NCBI GenBank assembly: GCA_900169235.1
Contig: FWCC01000016.1
Coordinates: 1 to 64,000 of the forward strand
DNA from: Zarea fungicola
Lineage: Eukaryota; Ascomycota; Sordariomycetes; Hypocreales; Cordycipitaceae
DNA: 64,000 nucleotides
Direction: 5' to 3'
In this document: positions 15,172 to 25,421 of the stretch, piece after piece
Numbering within the stretch: the first letter of the stretch is position 1
Layout: the number at the start of each line of letters is the position of its first letter
Translations under genes and position numbers: made by a program
The notes under the pieces: model-generated
Told to the model about the DNA's origin: nothing
Database searches by the model: none
Seen by the model: the letters and a program-made list of their open reading frames with translations, nothing else

Positions 15172-15996
15172 ATGACGACCACAGCGCAGAGACCTATCCC
15201 ACACCCTGCCAACACGTGGCATACCGCAAAACCCATAAACCGGCCGCGAAACGTCTCGGGCTGGCGAGATAGCGAGTTCGTCGCCGCCGGTTCCAAAACG
15301 ATGCTCCTCCCCCACGCACCACCGCCGAAGCAGCGTATGCTGATACCGCTCGAGGTCTACGTCGACTTTGTCTGCCCCTGGTGCTACACCCAAACCCGCA
15401 GCCTGCAGGACGCCATGGACCGCTTCGTCGCCACGCACCCCGAGGTCGAGTTCGAGGTGACGTGGAAGCCGTTCTACATTGCGCCCCTCGTCAAGCACAG
15501 CTGGAAGCTCGTCGACTACTACCGCGGCTCCACACCCGACGAGGACAAGCGCCGCGGCGTCTTTGAGCGCATGGCCGCCGCCGGCGGCCGGTACGGCCTG
15601 CGCTTCGACTACAGCGGGCTCACCGGCCCGACGCGCAGCGCGCACAAGCTATCCGCCCTCGCACTGCGGCGCGGCGGGCGCAAAGCGCAGGCGCAGATGG
15701 TCGAGCTCCTCATGCGGGCCCAGCTCGTCGACGGGCGGAACATTGCCGACGAGCAGGAGCTCATGCAGATTGCGGTGGACGGGCTGGGGCTCGAGCGGGA
15801 GGACGTGCGGATGGAGCTCGCCGACGAGGACGCGACGAAGCGCATCGATCATGAGGTGGAGGAGGCGAGGGAGATTCGTGGCATTGAGGCTGTGCCATGC
15901 GTGACGGTGCTGGGCCGCTTCAAGGTCGGCGGTTTTCAGGACTCGCAAGTCTTTACTGATTTGTTTACAAAAATTTACGACGAAAAGATTGCGTAA
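15172..15996 (+). CDS. DsbA-family thioredoxin-fold oxidoreductase (FrnE-like)
   Basis: Intronless frame of 274 residues. From residue 57 onward it is a DSBA-like thioredoxin fold: a beta strand then the active-site motif CPWC at 68-71, a helical insert (about 105-215), and the cis-proline region near the end (EAVPCVTVLG) followed by KVGGFQDSQVF, typical of the FrnE / 2-hydroxychromene-2-carboxylate isomerase-like branch. The family acts in thiol-disulfide exchange or glutathione-dependent isomerisation; the substrate is unknown here. No signal peptide is evident, so a cytosolic location is likely. The first 55 residues are low-complexity and Pro-rich; ATG 15301 (Met44) or 15337 (Met56) would remove most of this and still keep the whole domain. 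The coding region is markedly more GC-rich than its flanks. Confidence 0.9.
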   Translation: MTTTAQRPIPHPANTWHTAKPINRPRNVSGWRDSEFVAAGSKTMLLPHAPPPKQRMLIPLEVYVDFVCPWCYTQTRSLQDAMDRFVATHPEVEFEVTWKPFYIAPLVKHSWKLVDYYRGSTPDEDKRRGVFERMAAAGGRYGLRFDYSGLTGPTRSAHKLSALALRRGGRKAQAQMVELLMRAQLVDGRNIADEQELMQIAVDGLGLEREDVRMELADEDATKRIDHEVEEAREIRGIEAVPCVTVLGRFKVGGFQDSQVFTDLFTKIYDEKIA

Positions 15997-16721
15997 AAAG
16001 AAGAAGAACAAAGGGCCATCCAATGAGACAATTCTTCGATGAGCCAATGCAGGCAATGTTTTGCTCTCTTTTTTCTGAATCGAAAACTCAAAGATTCAAT
16101 GAAATATTCGACTGGACGTTTCTCTCTGATTTATGACTGAGAGCGAGACACGGCATTTTAGATTTGAAGCAGCCTGTATATACTGATACGAGCGGATGAC
16201 ACTGTTACAACCGATGCATCTCACGATGGGATCCATGGGGGATATGCTGATGTTGCACCTTCCATTTCTCCGTTTCTTACACTGGCGTACTTTCTTGGGA
16301 TCAGCGTGCATTTGGACTTTACAGATTTTTTTTTTCGTTTACTAGATTTACATCTTCTGCAGCAGGACGCAATAAGTTCTGCCGGAACGGCTTTAGTCGC
16401 ATTTTTATTTTACTTTACCAACAAAAAATCCACCCTTTTCCCATAATTCTGCTCTCATTTTTTCTTCTTAGACAAATATCATTTCAGAGCTTCATTAAGT
16501 TCGCCATCGCTACTTGGGATTGGACCCTGTGCGATGGTATGTAATACATACATACATACATACATACATACATACAGGCTACTGCTCTATAGTGGTGATT
16601 GTGAACTTGTTATTGAAGCTCTATGCTATGTTGCCAATCTAGGTTCTAAAGAAAACGACCCGAAAACTAGATCAAATATCTAAGCCTGACCGCTTTTTCA
16701 TTTATGTCGTGCCACCTCTCT
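15997..16721. other. Intergenic stretch with tetranucleotide microsatellite
   Basis: No gene seen. Contains the 3' end of the DsbA-family transcript and a TACA repeat at 16544-16576. Confidence 0.6.
16544..16576. repeat. (ATAC)n microsatellite
   Basis: About eight consecutive ATAC/TACA units, 33 bp, with no interruption. Lies in intergenic DNA. Confidence 0.95.
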
Positions 16722-17690
16722 CTATCCGAGGCACTTCACCTCACACAGCCTGGACATGAAGATACGCTCGACCCCTGGCATTCGTGCACGAATTACACCC
16801 TCTACCCATGGATTTTCCAGAAGCGCCATCATGGGCGTCGGCTTGTTCAATTCATCCACGAAACCACCAAAGATGGCGGCCAGCGTCGGCACGGATGGTG
16901 AATGCCGCATCAGCTTCAACTCCTACAGCATGGCCAGCGACTGAATCACGCGCATCCATACAAGGAGAAGCACATCCCAGTCTACGCCCGCAATGCTATA
17001 GAGCAGGAGGTAGCCCAGACAGGGTATAGAGGTTTCAGCGTCACTGACTGACCCCAGCAGATACAGCGCGTAATACACCTATCGCCGCCCTGTCCATCGC
17101 AGGGACGAGCTGTCTCAGCTCTTTGCTCAGGAGGCCAAAAAGCCCAGGCAAGAGCACCTCCTCTCGGCTCACGTGAGCTTTCAGTATGCGAAGCACCAGT
17201 GTGTACGTTGGCGGTGGCTCATCCGGCTCCCGCGCCGCCAGCCACGATGCCAAGAGCCCCGCCAGGGCCATACCATGCCGACATTGGAGCCGTCTTGTAA
17301 CATCTGGCGTATATGATTGCTGAGAATGACCGTAACGGACTGCGCATCCCGTATTGCTTTGCCAGTGCCACGTAATGCCGCATGGAGATTTCGATGTCCT
17401 CGTCCAAGCCGAGTTTACTCAAACAAAGGACGTACAAAGAGGTCCCGGTCCTCGCCCGCAAGGGATTCTGGATGGCCTTTGCTTGTATCAGTCCCTCACC
17501 CCTTCTGCATGCTCGGCGCCGGAACGGACTGGACCGCTGCCTGGTATACTCGGTCGGCTGTTGGCCAAGAACGTGGATAGCCGCGCGCACACAGCATCGG
17601 ATCGCGCGAGCACGATTTGCATTGGCATATTCAGCTCCGCGACACGATTGCGAAGAAGACGAAGTCACCATACGAGAGGCCGCGGCTTGA
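16722..17690 (-). pseudogene. Decayed coding remnant, family uncertain
   Basis: The minus strand carries protein-like blocks split across frames. One runs through 17219-17500 (leucine-rich, including LYVLCLSKLGLDEDIEIS), one through 17041-17271 (including VLRILKAHVSREEVLLPGLF), and one through 16722-17020 that reads GVDWDVLLLVWMRVIQSLAML, then an in-frame TAG, then ELKLMRHSPSVPTLAAIF. The TAG differs by one C-to-T change from CAG. The blocks overlap in different frames near 17219-17271, so a clean exon chain does not reproduce one protein. The helical, leucine-rich character is reminiscent of the middle homology region of fungal Zn2Cys6 regulators, but I see no Zn2Cys6 motif and do not assign a family. 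It could also be a gene whose introns I failed to place. Confidence 0.4.
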
Positions 17691-18126
17691 CGGGCAGCAT
17701 TGCAAACTGTGGAAATTCATCGGTGGCAGTGAGGGGACGACCGAGAGGCCGCTCGCTGCATATTGGACTTGAATTAACTTTTCCGTGAAACTCTCTATGC
17801 TGGTTGTGCACAAATGCTACCCACCGCTGCTGATTTGAATGATCGAAGTCTAAATGAAGAAAGAACCGCAATAAACGCCAACCCACCGATCCGAATGTCT
17901 TGTCGTTACATCCTTCTGCTCAAGTGTTGGATAAAAAAAAAGAAAGGAAGAAAGGTATGCAGAGAAAACAAATGTAAGGACAAAAAACGCCACTAAAAAC
18001 GAGAAATTCATCCAAGAACCCAAGACCCCAAAATTTTACAAACCGATGGTAACAGTAGAATACAACCTTTTAGTGCCTGTTATCCTCATTTCTTTTACTC
18101 CTTTGATTTCCTCAAGCTTCATAAGA
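17691..18126. other. Intergenic, no feature seen
   Basis: AT-rich stretch holding the 3' flank of the minus-strand TFIIE beta gene. Nothing else was recognised. Confidence 0.6.
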
Positions 18127-19026
18127 TCACCGGCGACGATCGCTGAAGTCTTGCATGAGATGCTGCATGTGCACGTTCGTCACCTTGCCACCACGCTTGC
18201 TTACCCTTTTTTTCTGCTGCTTGGGCTTATTCGCCGCCTGGGCAATCTTGAGCGGGTCCTCACTTGTAGGCTTGAGGTTCACATTGAGGAGCTTGCGGTG
18301 CATGTCGTCGACGCTTGGGATCTGCACGCGGCGCCACATGTTTTGGAACTCTGGCTGCACCTCGTAATGGAGCGAGGCGTCGTCCAGCCATACGTGGCGC
18401 GGGAAATTCTCGCGGTTGGTTCGCGTCACCAGAATCTTGTGCTGTAATTCGAGCCGCGCCAGCGTGTCCTCGCAGTCGGGCCACCCATCCTTGAGGTCGC
18501 GCACGGCCAGGCTCGAGGCGTCCGTCTTGCGCTGCAAGAACGCAATCAACGATGTGCCATCCGTCACGCCAGGGATCACGGGCCGGTAGCTGTACATGCC
18601 CGTCTTCCATGTCTGCTCGCTCAGGCTCGTGTCCGGCCGCCACTCGACGCGCGGGTGCCCCCGTAGTCCCTCTGCCAGCTCCTGCTTATGCTCGTCCGAG
18701 TTACCACGCAGACTCAAATGGTCGATGATTTCCGTCATCGACTTGGACGTCCCTTTCGCTTTGAGGTAGTCGACGGCAAACTTCATGTGCGACTTGACAT
18801 CGATGCCATAGCCCGTCAGCTGCGGCTGCGAGTACACCTCAGGCTGCGTGTCCCTTTTGCGCTTCGCTGTCGGCGTCGCAGCCGCGCTGTCGGATGCTGC
18901 CGAGGGCGATGGTGATGGAGGAGCAAGGGAGGCCGCTTTGGTGCTCATCGGGTTGGAGAGCTTGGACGCTGCCGACGCGAGAGTGCCCTTGAAGGCAGCG
19001 GACTGCTTCTCCAGGTAGGAAGACAT
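18127..19026 (-). CDS. tfa2: Transcription initiation factor TFIIE, beta subunit
   Basis: Single exon, 299 residues from the ATG at 19026 (MSSYLEKQSAAFK); the frame is open further upstream, but that stretch has no family character. An N-terminal Ser/Ala/Pro-rich region with a KRKR cluster (about 1-75) precedes the TFIIE-beta core: a winged helix from about residue 80 (YGIDVKSHMKFAVDYLK... TEIIDHLSLRG) and a second one ending in RHVWLDDASLHYEVQPEF. A basic tail (KPKQQKKRVSKRGGK) follows. In the general transcription machinery TFIIE, an alpha/beta dimer, recruits and regulates TFIIH at RNA polymerase II promoters in the nucleus. The length matches fungal Tfa2 (about 300). It heads a minus-strand group of housekeeping genes that need not be co-regulated. 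Confidence 0.93.
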   Translation of the reverse strand: MSSYLEKQSAAFKGTLASAASKLSNPMSTKAASLAPPSPSPSAASDSAAATPTAKRKRDTQPEVYSQPQLTGYGIDVKSHMKFAVDYLKAKGTSKSMTEIIDHLSLRGNSDEHKQELAEGLRGHPRVEWRPDTSLSEQTWKTGMYSYRPVIPGVTDGTSLIAFLQRKTDASSLAVRDLKDGWPDCEDTLARLELQHKILVTRTNRENFPRHVWLDDASLHYEVQPEFQNMWRRVQIPSVDDMHRKLLNVNLKPTSEDPLKIAQAANKPKQQKKRVSKRGGKVTNVHMQHLMQDFSDRRR

Positions 19027-20068
19027 GGCGGCGGCGGCGACGCAGCGGCAGCGTCGGTGGATAGAGGGGACGTGCCGTACAGTTCTTGATACTCTATGCG
19101 GGAGATTTGACGACTGATTTCGGCAAAGGTTGGCAAGTGATGATGATGTGTGGGTTGATGCAGAGCACAAAGAGCATTCTAGAGGAGGTTGCCTTGAAGT
19201 GAAAGCAATAAGGTTTGGGCAGTTGATGTGGCTAGTGCATGTGGCGCCAGTGCTTGAATGTGGTGGCTTTTGTGCCGCCGGGATTGGTGACAAACACTCA
19301 AACGTCCATTGGCTTTAAGAATGAATGCGTTGGGCTTTATATGAGTATTGAGTAAAAACTGCATTTTTGAAACCTTGGAATTTATAAATTGGCCCGATAT
19401 TTAAACCTGGCTTGCAATCTCACCAATATCGAGTGGCTTTCTGCAAGTTTAGTTCTGTTGCATAAGCGGACAAGGCTCCGATACAACCTTTTAACACCTG
19501 GGCAATGGCAGCTCTGAGAAAGTACAGTGCACCTTGTGAGCATTCCAGAGCTTCAGATGCTCGGTCTTTGCTGAATACAGCCCCAGGATCATGTCTTGCA
19601 GAGCCGGGCATTCGCTCATTTTGGCTGGCTTTGATTGGGCATCTGACTCGCTAGGCTCCCAAGACTCGAGATGCCACCATAATGTGTGACAAGCGTACCT
19701 ATATTTCCACATGTATCATTTATTAAAACAGTTGTATCTAAAACGCAAAATCTAACTTGGATGTGCCATTCCAGCAGCACCTCAATTCCCTGCAGGGCAA
19801 GCGCGGAGACGGAGCATGAACTTGTGCGTGTGCCGTTCTATCAAAAACCCAATCGCCCAAAGGGCATCCGCACGCCAAGCGCAAAACGTGGCATAAAACC
19901 CCTATTCGTTCAACGCTTGAACTGTATATAAACTCCTTTATTTTCGTTTGTTGTAGTCGTCGTTTTTAGTGATTTAGACCTTGGAGAGAGACGCTTAGCA
20001 GTTGGATGTGCAACCGCAACCGCTCGCCTCGAGTGGTACGAGCCAGTTCACCGCAGCGGCCATGTAAC
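19027..20068. other. Intergenic: TFIIE beta upstream and cytochrome b5 3' flank
   Basis: No gene supported. ORFs at 19491-19712 (-) and 19686-19931 (+) are short and domain-free. The stretch holds the promoter of the minus-strand TFIIE beta gene (19027-about 19400) and the 3' flank of cytochrome b5. Confidence 0.6.
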
Positions 20069-20685
20069 TTAAGCAGTCTGCTGTTGTTGTTGGCTCTGGA
20101 GGTACTGGTAGCCAACGTATCCGAGGAGACCACCAACGAGCACAATTCCGTAGAGACCAATGCCGAGGCCAGTGCTGTCGGCATTGCCAGAGTTGGCGGG
20201 CTTAGAGGCGGGGGCAGCACGGGGAGCAGGGTCACCAGCCTATCATAGAACCAGGTTAGCGGAAGCTCGCAGCTGACAGATACGTACTTGTATCAAGGGA
20301 TCGAGATGACTAGAGTCGCAATGGGGGTTCGTACCTGGCGCTTCAGGGTGCCGACAAGGAGCTCGTCGAGAGTCTCACGAGCCTCATCGCTGTGACCGAC
20401 ATCCTCGAAAGCCTCGGTGGCGTCCTGGCCGCCTACATCAAGGATGACCTCCTCACCACCACTATATTCAAAGAGAAAAGAGACACCTGTTAGTATGCTG
20501 AGGATTGTCGACGAGCCGGCCTTGCGACGGGGGAATTGCGCCGCAAGAATGGGATAAACAACTTACGGATGCTCATCAATGAACTTGGTGCAGTTGTAGA
20601 CCTTGTCGTGGATGACGACGTAGAGGTCCTTCTTGGTGTTGTGCTCGGCAACATCCTGGAAAGTGAACTCCTTTGCGGCAGACAT
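20069..20685 (-). CDS. CYB5: Cytochrome b5, C-terminally anchored
   Basis: Exons (minus) 20567-20685, 20335-20461 and 20069-20239 join in frame to 138 residues. The heme-binding domain spans about residues 5-80, with the first heme ligand in the canonical HPGG (39-42, across the first intron) and the second in VGHS (residues 61-64). An Ala/Pro-rich hinge (83-100) leads to one hydrophobic membrane segment (about 105-128, [20 protein letters not shown]) and a short Gln-rich tail, the layout of ER tail-anchored b5. It donates electrons to fatty-acid desaturases, sterol enzymes and some P450s. Length is normal for the family. None of the exons reads as a clear b5 on its own, so the spliced model is the key evidence. 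Confidence 0.95.
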
Positions 20686-22043
20686 TTTGGCTTTTGGACG
20701 GGGTTCGGGGGGTTCTTGGTATAGGGGCTCGGCTCGTTACGGTCGGGGACGAGGGGGAGAATGTGTCAACGTGGATTCGCACGGGTGAAGAATAAACCCG
20801 TCCGTAAAGGGCTGGGAAATGTTAGAGCAAAAGAGATGTAGGGAATAGAATCTGGGAGAGTGGAAAGACGAGGGCGCAAGTCAGATCAGCAGCAAGAAAC
20901 AAAAGTCAGCGTCGCTACCGCACAAAGGACGGCTGTTGAGAAGGGTTCTACTAGCTTCGGTCTGGCCATCTTAAAATCGCTATACAGGTAGGCATGTACA
21001 GCGCCGAGTAGCGGCATCCACGCCCTGTAAACTTGTAATGTGCCCTGTCCACAGCGGGCCATTCTTAATCAACACCACAAAGAGCCATCAAAAGTGGAAT
21101 TAAAGACCCGTCCTATGGAGTCCTAGCGGCATTGTCTGGCCAATTGGGAAACTGGAAATGACAGCTTACTCGTTCCTATTCGCTGGCCTGTTTTTTGAGC
21201 TGGGTGCAGATGCCCCCTCCTGGGTACGTTCGGTATCAGGCCACATGCCCTGTACACCAAAGCCTCCACGCTCATGGGGACGGAGCCGGCCAAATGCCCC
21301 GAGTCCTCGCCAGTGTACCATACATAAGAAACAGGCTGCCAGCTAACCATGACGCCTGCAAAACGTGGCCACACGAACTCTGGGGAGAATTTGTAGAATC
21401 TCACGTATCTATCAATCTCCTATCACATGCTTCAGGTTTACATTTCATTTCTTGACAAGCCTCATCTTTCTTGTGCCTCCACGTTTTTCTCTTGTCCCAT
21501 TACCCAGGGATTTCATGTCTTCATCCCCCGCTTCGCTGCAAATATGCCACCCGGCCGGCATTTTCCTTCCCGATTCCGATCACACGGAACGCTGCTCGGC
21601 AAGCAGCCTAGCCTTTCTACCTGGTCTGTATTGATTTGCGAGCTCCTCACCCCGGGCATCTTTTCTCCAGGTTCCGCGTATTCGGATGCTGCAGCTTTTG
21701 GCATTCTGCATATGAGTCCACATGACTGCCGTTGATCAAGCGAGCTTGGCTCCGGATGTGTGATTCTATTGGATAGCGTCCATGCAGCCATTTGCTCCTG
21801 TGCATCCGATTCATTCCACAGCCTTTAACGAAGCTTATAAATTAGTCCACGGAGTAACACCACCGTGACACACCACTGACAAGACAGTATAACATGTATT
21901 TGCATATGATATAAAATTTATAAACAACCTTGCTGTTATAGCCATGTTCTTCAGACCATCACCATCTTAGAAAATTGCCAACTGTGACGGTGTCGAGCTT
22001 ATCAAAGCTTCAAGGCAGTCGCCATGCCACCCAAGACGGATGT
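20686..22043. other. Intergenic: cytochrome b5 upstream, capping protein 3' flank
   Basis: No gene supported. Several 80-100-residue frames on both strands (21123-21791) overlap each other and show no domain. 20686-about 21100 is the likely promoter of cytochrome b5. Confidence 0.6.
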
Positions 22044-23243
22044 TTATCGCTTTGAGGAACCTCCTCCGATATCCTGACCGAGCCTGTAGCCAGTAACCTT
22101 GTCCCATTCAATCTTTTGTCGCGTCACCGGCAACTGTCTGCGCAGTCCCTTGAAAGCACCCTCGCTCAGGCTGACGAAGCCCCTGTTGAGTTCCTCCTGG
22201 TACTTTCTTTCCGTCGACGAAATCTCCTTGGCGATGCCCGCGCCCGTGCCAGACGGGATGGAAACAGATACTGGCTTCTTCGTCTGGAGACGCACGTTAC
22301 CGTCTTCGTAGTAGTGGACGTCAACTTTGATGGTACCTTCCAACGAGCCAGACGACGGGTCGAATGTATAAACAGATCTCCAACGGCCGTTCCTACACGA
22401 GATGAGTTAATCAGAACCGCTTATGTGTGGTGATTCCATCACAAGCCCGGCCTGTGCTTACCAGAAGTTGTTGGGGCTGTATTTGTTCGCCACGATGATA
22501 ATGGCAACCTTGGAGTCGGATTCAATCGGGTATACGCCAAAGGCAGCATTCGGAAAGTGCTCGGAGATGTATGTGCTCAGGCTCTTCAACGTCGATTTCC
22601 TATAGGGTTGGATTAGCAACCTAGTGCGTTGGCACTTTCGGGCTTTGCATACGTCAAATCGGCCTGTGCTCCCTCCACAATGTGGCTTTGTACCGCACTG
22701 GCTTTCTGCAAAAATAAGAAAAAAGGTCAGGAAACATTGCGACTTGTTTGCTTGTCATTACTGACCTGTGTCGTGTGGTCGAAAGCGAAGCTCGAGGAGC
22801 TCTCCACGTCGTAGTATCTGCCATCTCCCAGAGAATTGTGTTCGCTAACGAGAACCTGATCCATTAAATATCAGTAAGTTTGATCAAATCCCAAACTTGA
22901 TCCACGTACTGCTTGACTGCTTCCAGGTAGCTTGACCGTGATCAACTGCTCCTCATTATACTTTTGAAAGGCAGGTCCAAGTTGAGAGACGAGATTTGGC
23001 GATGATGTGGTGAGGCTCTTGATGTCTATAGAATAGAATGCAATTGTTAAATCGACACTCTAGGTCTTGCTCAGGGGACTTAGTATCGTGAACGTACCGG
23101 CGACGACATCGGCAAGCTGCGACAGACGGAGGTTAGCTTAAGGAGTGGCTTTGCGCATTCGCTGGAGAGGGGTAGTCGGGGATCCTCACCTCCCCAGGGG
23201 GTGCTCCTTCAATGAAGGAAGCCACAGTCTCGAGTTGCGACAT
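22044..23243 (-). CDS. cap1: F-actin-capping protein subunit alpha
   Basis: Seven exons (minus): 23190-23243, 23098-23116, 22910-23025, 22766-22855, 22653-22705, 22462-22599, 22044-22392. They join in frame to 272 residues, the normal length of CapZ alpha. Collinear family landmarks include FIEGAPPGE at the N-terminus, the LVSEHNSLGDGRYYD region, NNFWNGRW, VDVHYYEDGNVRL, and the C-terminal LRRQLPVTRQKIEWDKV before the short tentacle tail. The second exon is only 19 nt, coding LADVVA plus one base, and is needed to keep the alignment. The alpha/beta heterodimer caps barbed ends of actin filaments at cortical patches. Introns are dense at the 5' side, as in many fungal housekeeping genes. Confidence 0.95.
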
Positions 23244-23600
23244 GATGTATATGCTATGGTACCCTTTGCTAAAGGAAGTTGTTAGAGATCCTCGAGCCAA
23301 CAGCTAGGCGCGGCTGGTAACTGAAAGATGGGAAGCTTGATGATGGCGTAACCTGTGGAGGCAGTTTGACGGGCGGGGCACAGCCAGCAAAAAAGGGTGG
23401 AGGGGCTTCAAGACACCATTTTCGCCTCTGAAATTAACAGGCAACCTGGACAAAAGCTCGCAAACACATACAATATTTATTTATTTATTTTCTCATTTTT
23501 TTTATTGTGCTTGTACTTGCTCTAGTTTTGTGTGTAGCAATTATCTATCTTTACATATGCCAATGTATTCTCGCTAACAAGTAAAAGAAATGATTCTCGC
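23244..23600. other. Intergenic between capping protein and E1-beta gene
   Basis: Carries the capping-protein promoter. 23470-23505 has ATTT repeats and a T run in front of the E1-beta 3' end. No gene seen. Confidence 0.65.
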
Positions 23601-24872
23601 CTAATAATCCAGTAGTCGCTTAATGTTGTCATATACTCCTATAAATTCAATTAGATATTGTAATTTAGAGTTTTATAAGTGCCATGAGGACTTACTTGTA
23701 ATGTCGGGAAGGTGGAACTTCTCAAAGGCAAGCGCATTGTGAACGTCCCAGCCGGCCACTCGGCGAACGGGTGCCTCAAGCCTGTTGAACGTGTCCGGAT
23801 TCTCTTGGATAGCGGCGGCAACCTCCGAGGCAACACTGGCCGTTGTGTACGCCTCGTGCACAATCATGACTCTTCCGGTCTTCTTAACACTCTCAAAGAC
23901 AGTGCCCCTATCAAATGGGTGGACAGTGCGCAAATCAATCAGCTCGATGGAGACGTTGGGCTGTTGAGCCTCGATTTGACGAATCGCCTCGATACAGTAG
24001 TACAATGGTTGGCCATATGAAATAACAGTGACATTGTTACCCTCCTTGAGCACCTCAGCCTTTGAGAGCGGCAGCTCGTAGGCGCTAACGGGAACCTGCT
24101 CGACGGCGGCGCGGTATAGAATCTTGGGCTCCATGAAGATGCAAGGGTCGTTGCTGCGGATTGCTGAGAGCAATAAGCCCTTGGCCTGAATCGGTGACCT
24201 GGGCATAATGACACGAAGGCCGGGCACGTGTGTGAATAGGCTCTCAGGAGACTGGGAATGATAGAGAGCGCCGTGGCCGACACCTCCACATGGCATTCGT
24301 ACTGTCAGGCTGCCAGCACCCCGGCCATTGCTGCCATCACGGAAGCGCATCTTGGCGGCTTCATTGACAATCTGGTCAAAGGCTGGGTAAACGTAATCTG
24401 CAAACTGAATCTCTGCAACAGGGCGCATACCCTCGGCAGCAAGACCAACGCCGAAACCCAAAATACCCTGCTCGGAGAGGGGCGTGTTGAACACGCGCTC
24501 GGCACCATATGTCTCGGCAAGTTTCATTGTGCAGCGAAACACACCACCAAAAGCGACGTCTTCACCAAAGACCACCACGGCCTCATCCTCTGCAAGAGCG
24601 GTACCCAGGGCGTCGTTGACAGCCTGGAAGAGGTTCAGTTTCTTAGTAGGGCCATTCCGAATCTCGGCAGGGATCTCCGGGTTTTTTTGCACCGCATCAG
24701 CAGTGTGAGCCAATAATGGAGTCGAAGAATATTCAATTGGAAGATTCATCTTGGCGTTTGGAGGATGTGTAGAATAGCACCGGGACACGCGTAGTTGGAG
24801 GGCAACCGTAGCAGGGCACAGACCGGGTGTCTGCAGCACCCTGCGAAATTGACGAGCAACTTGACGCTTCAT
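23601..24872 (-). CDS. BCKDHB: Branched-chain 2-oxoacid dehydrogenase E1 beta subunit
   Basis: Exons (minus) 23696-24872 and 23601-23638, joined over a 57-bp intron (GTAAGT...TATAG), give 404 residues. Without splicing the frame would end in a nonsense tail; with it the C-terminus becomes FHLPDITRVYDNIKRLLDY, matching the family ending. An Arg-rich N-terminus (about 1-35) is a mitochondrial presequence. The E1-beta pyrimidine-binding domain runs about 75-245 (FGEDVAFGGVFRCTMKLAE, FNTPLSEQGILGFGVGLA, EIQFADYVYPAFDQIVNE, PCGGVGHGALYHSQSPE) and the transketolase C-terminal domain about 265-390 (SIELIDLRTVHPFD, HEAYTT). The FGEDVAFGGVFR signature favours the branched-chain enzyme over pyruvate dehydrogenase. 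It acts in the mitochondrial matrix, oxidatively decarboxylating the 2-keto acids of Leu, Ile and Val. Confidence 0.95.
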
Positions 24873-25421
24873 TGTGATAAATGAAGTCTGTCCTCACGTA
24901 GTAGCAACCAGACAGACGTTCGAATGGACAAGAAATAAGTGATGTTGAAAAGTATCACTACAGGCCGGAATGGGCGGTTTTGTCGACAAAGAGTTACGAC
25001 AGGGCGACTGAGACTCGGCTTGTTACGGCCTTTCGCGGGGTTGACCAAACTGGCCAAGCCCCAGGTGCTGGAGAGCCGGTAAAAGCGGGCCTCAACCCTT
25101 TTATGCCGCTTTGCTCTGGGGAAAACCAAAAGTGGCTTCACAGAGCTGAGATGTGGCTGGAACCAGCCTGTGGCTTAGCCTCATGTCGTTGCCCAGCCAA
25201 CATCTTGGCACCTTCAGACCAAGTTTCCTATCAAAGACCGGCCTGCCGAGACCATTGATACGAGGTGGCCCACGTGGAAATTAACGATGACTGGGTAATT
25301 GCGCGGCTACCAAGACATTTTCTGTTCCAATGAATATAATGTTCCACATACAGCTTGCTGCTCTTTCATTTACTCCGGCATTCCAGTTTCCTCATTCCAG
25401 CAATAGCTGGATCTGAGCGCA
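24873..25421. promoter_or_regulatory. Shared upstream region of divergent genes
   Basis: 549 bp separate the minus-strand E1-beta gene from the plus-strand exo-glucanase gene, so the stretch must hold both promoters. No coding frame in it is convincing. No specific operator sites were recognised. Confidence 0.6.

Noticed and set aside
15163..15645. 160-residue minus-strand frame
   Set aside because: Antisense shadow of the GC-rich DsbA-family gene.
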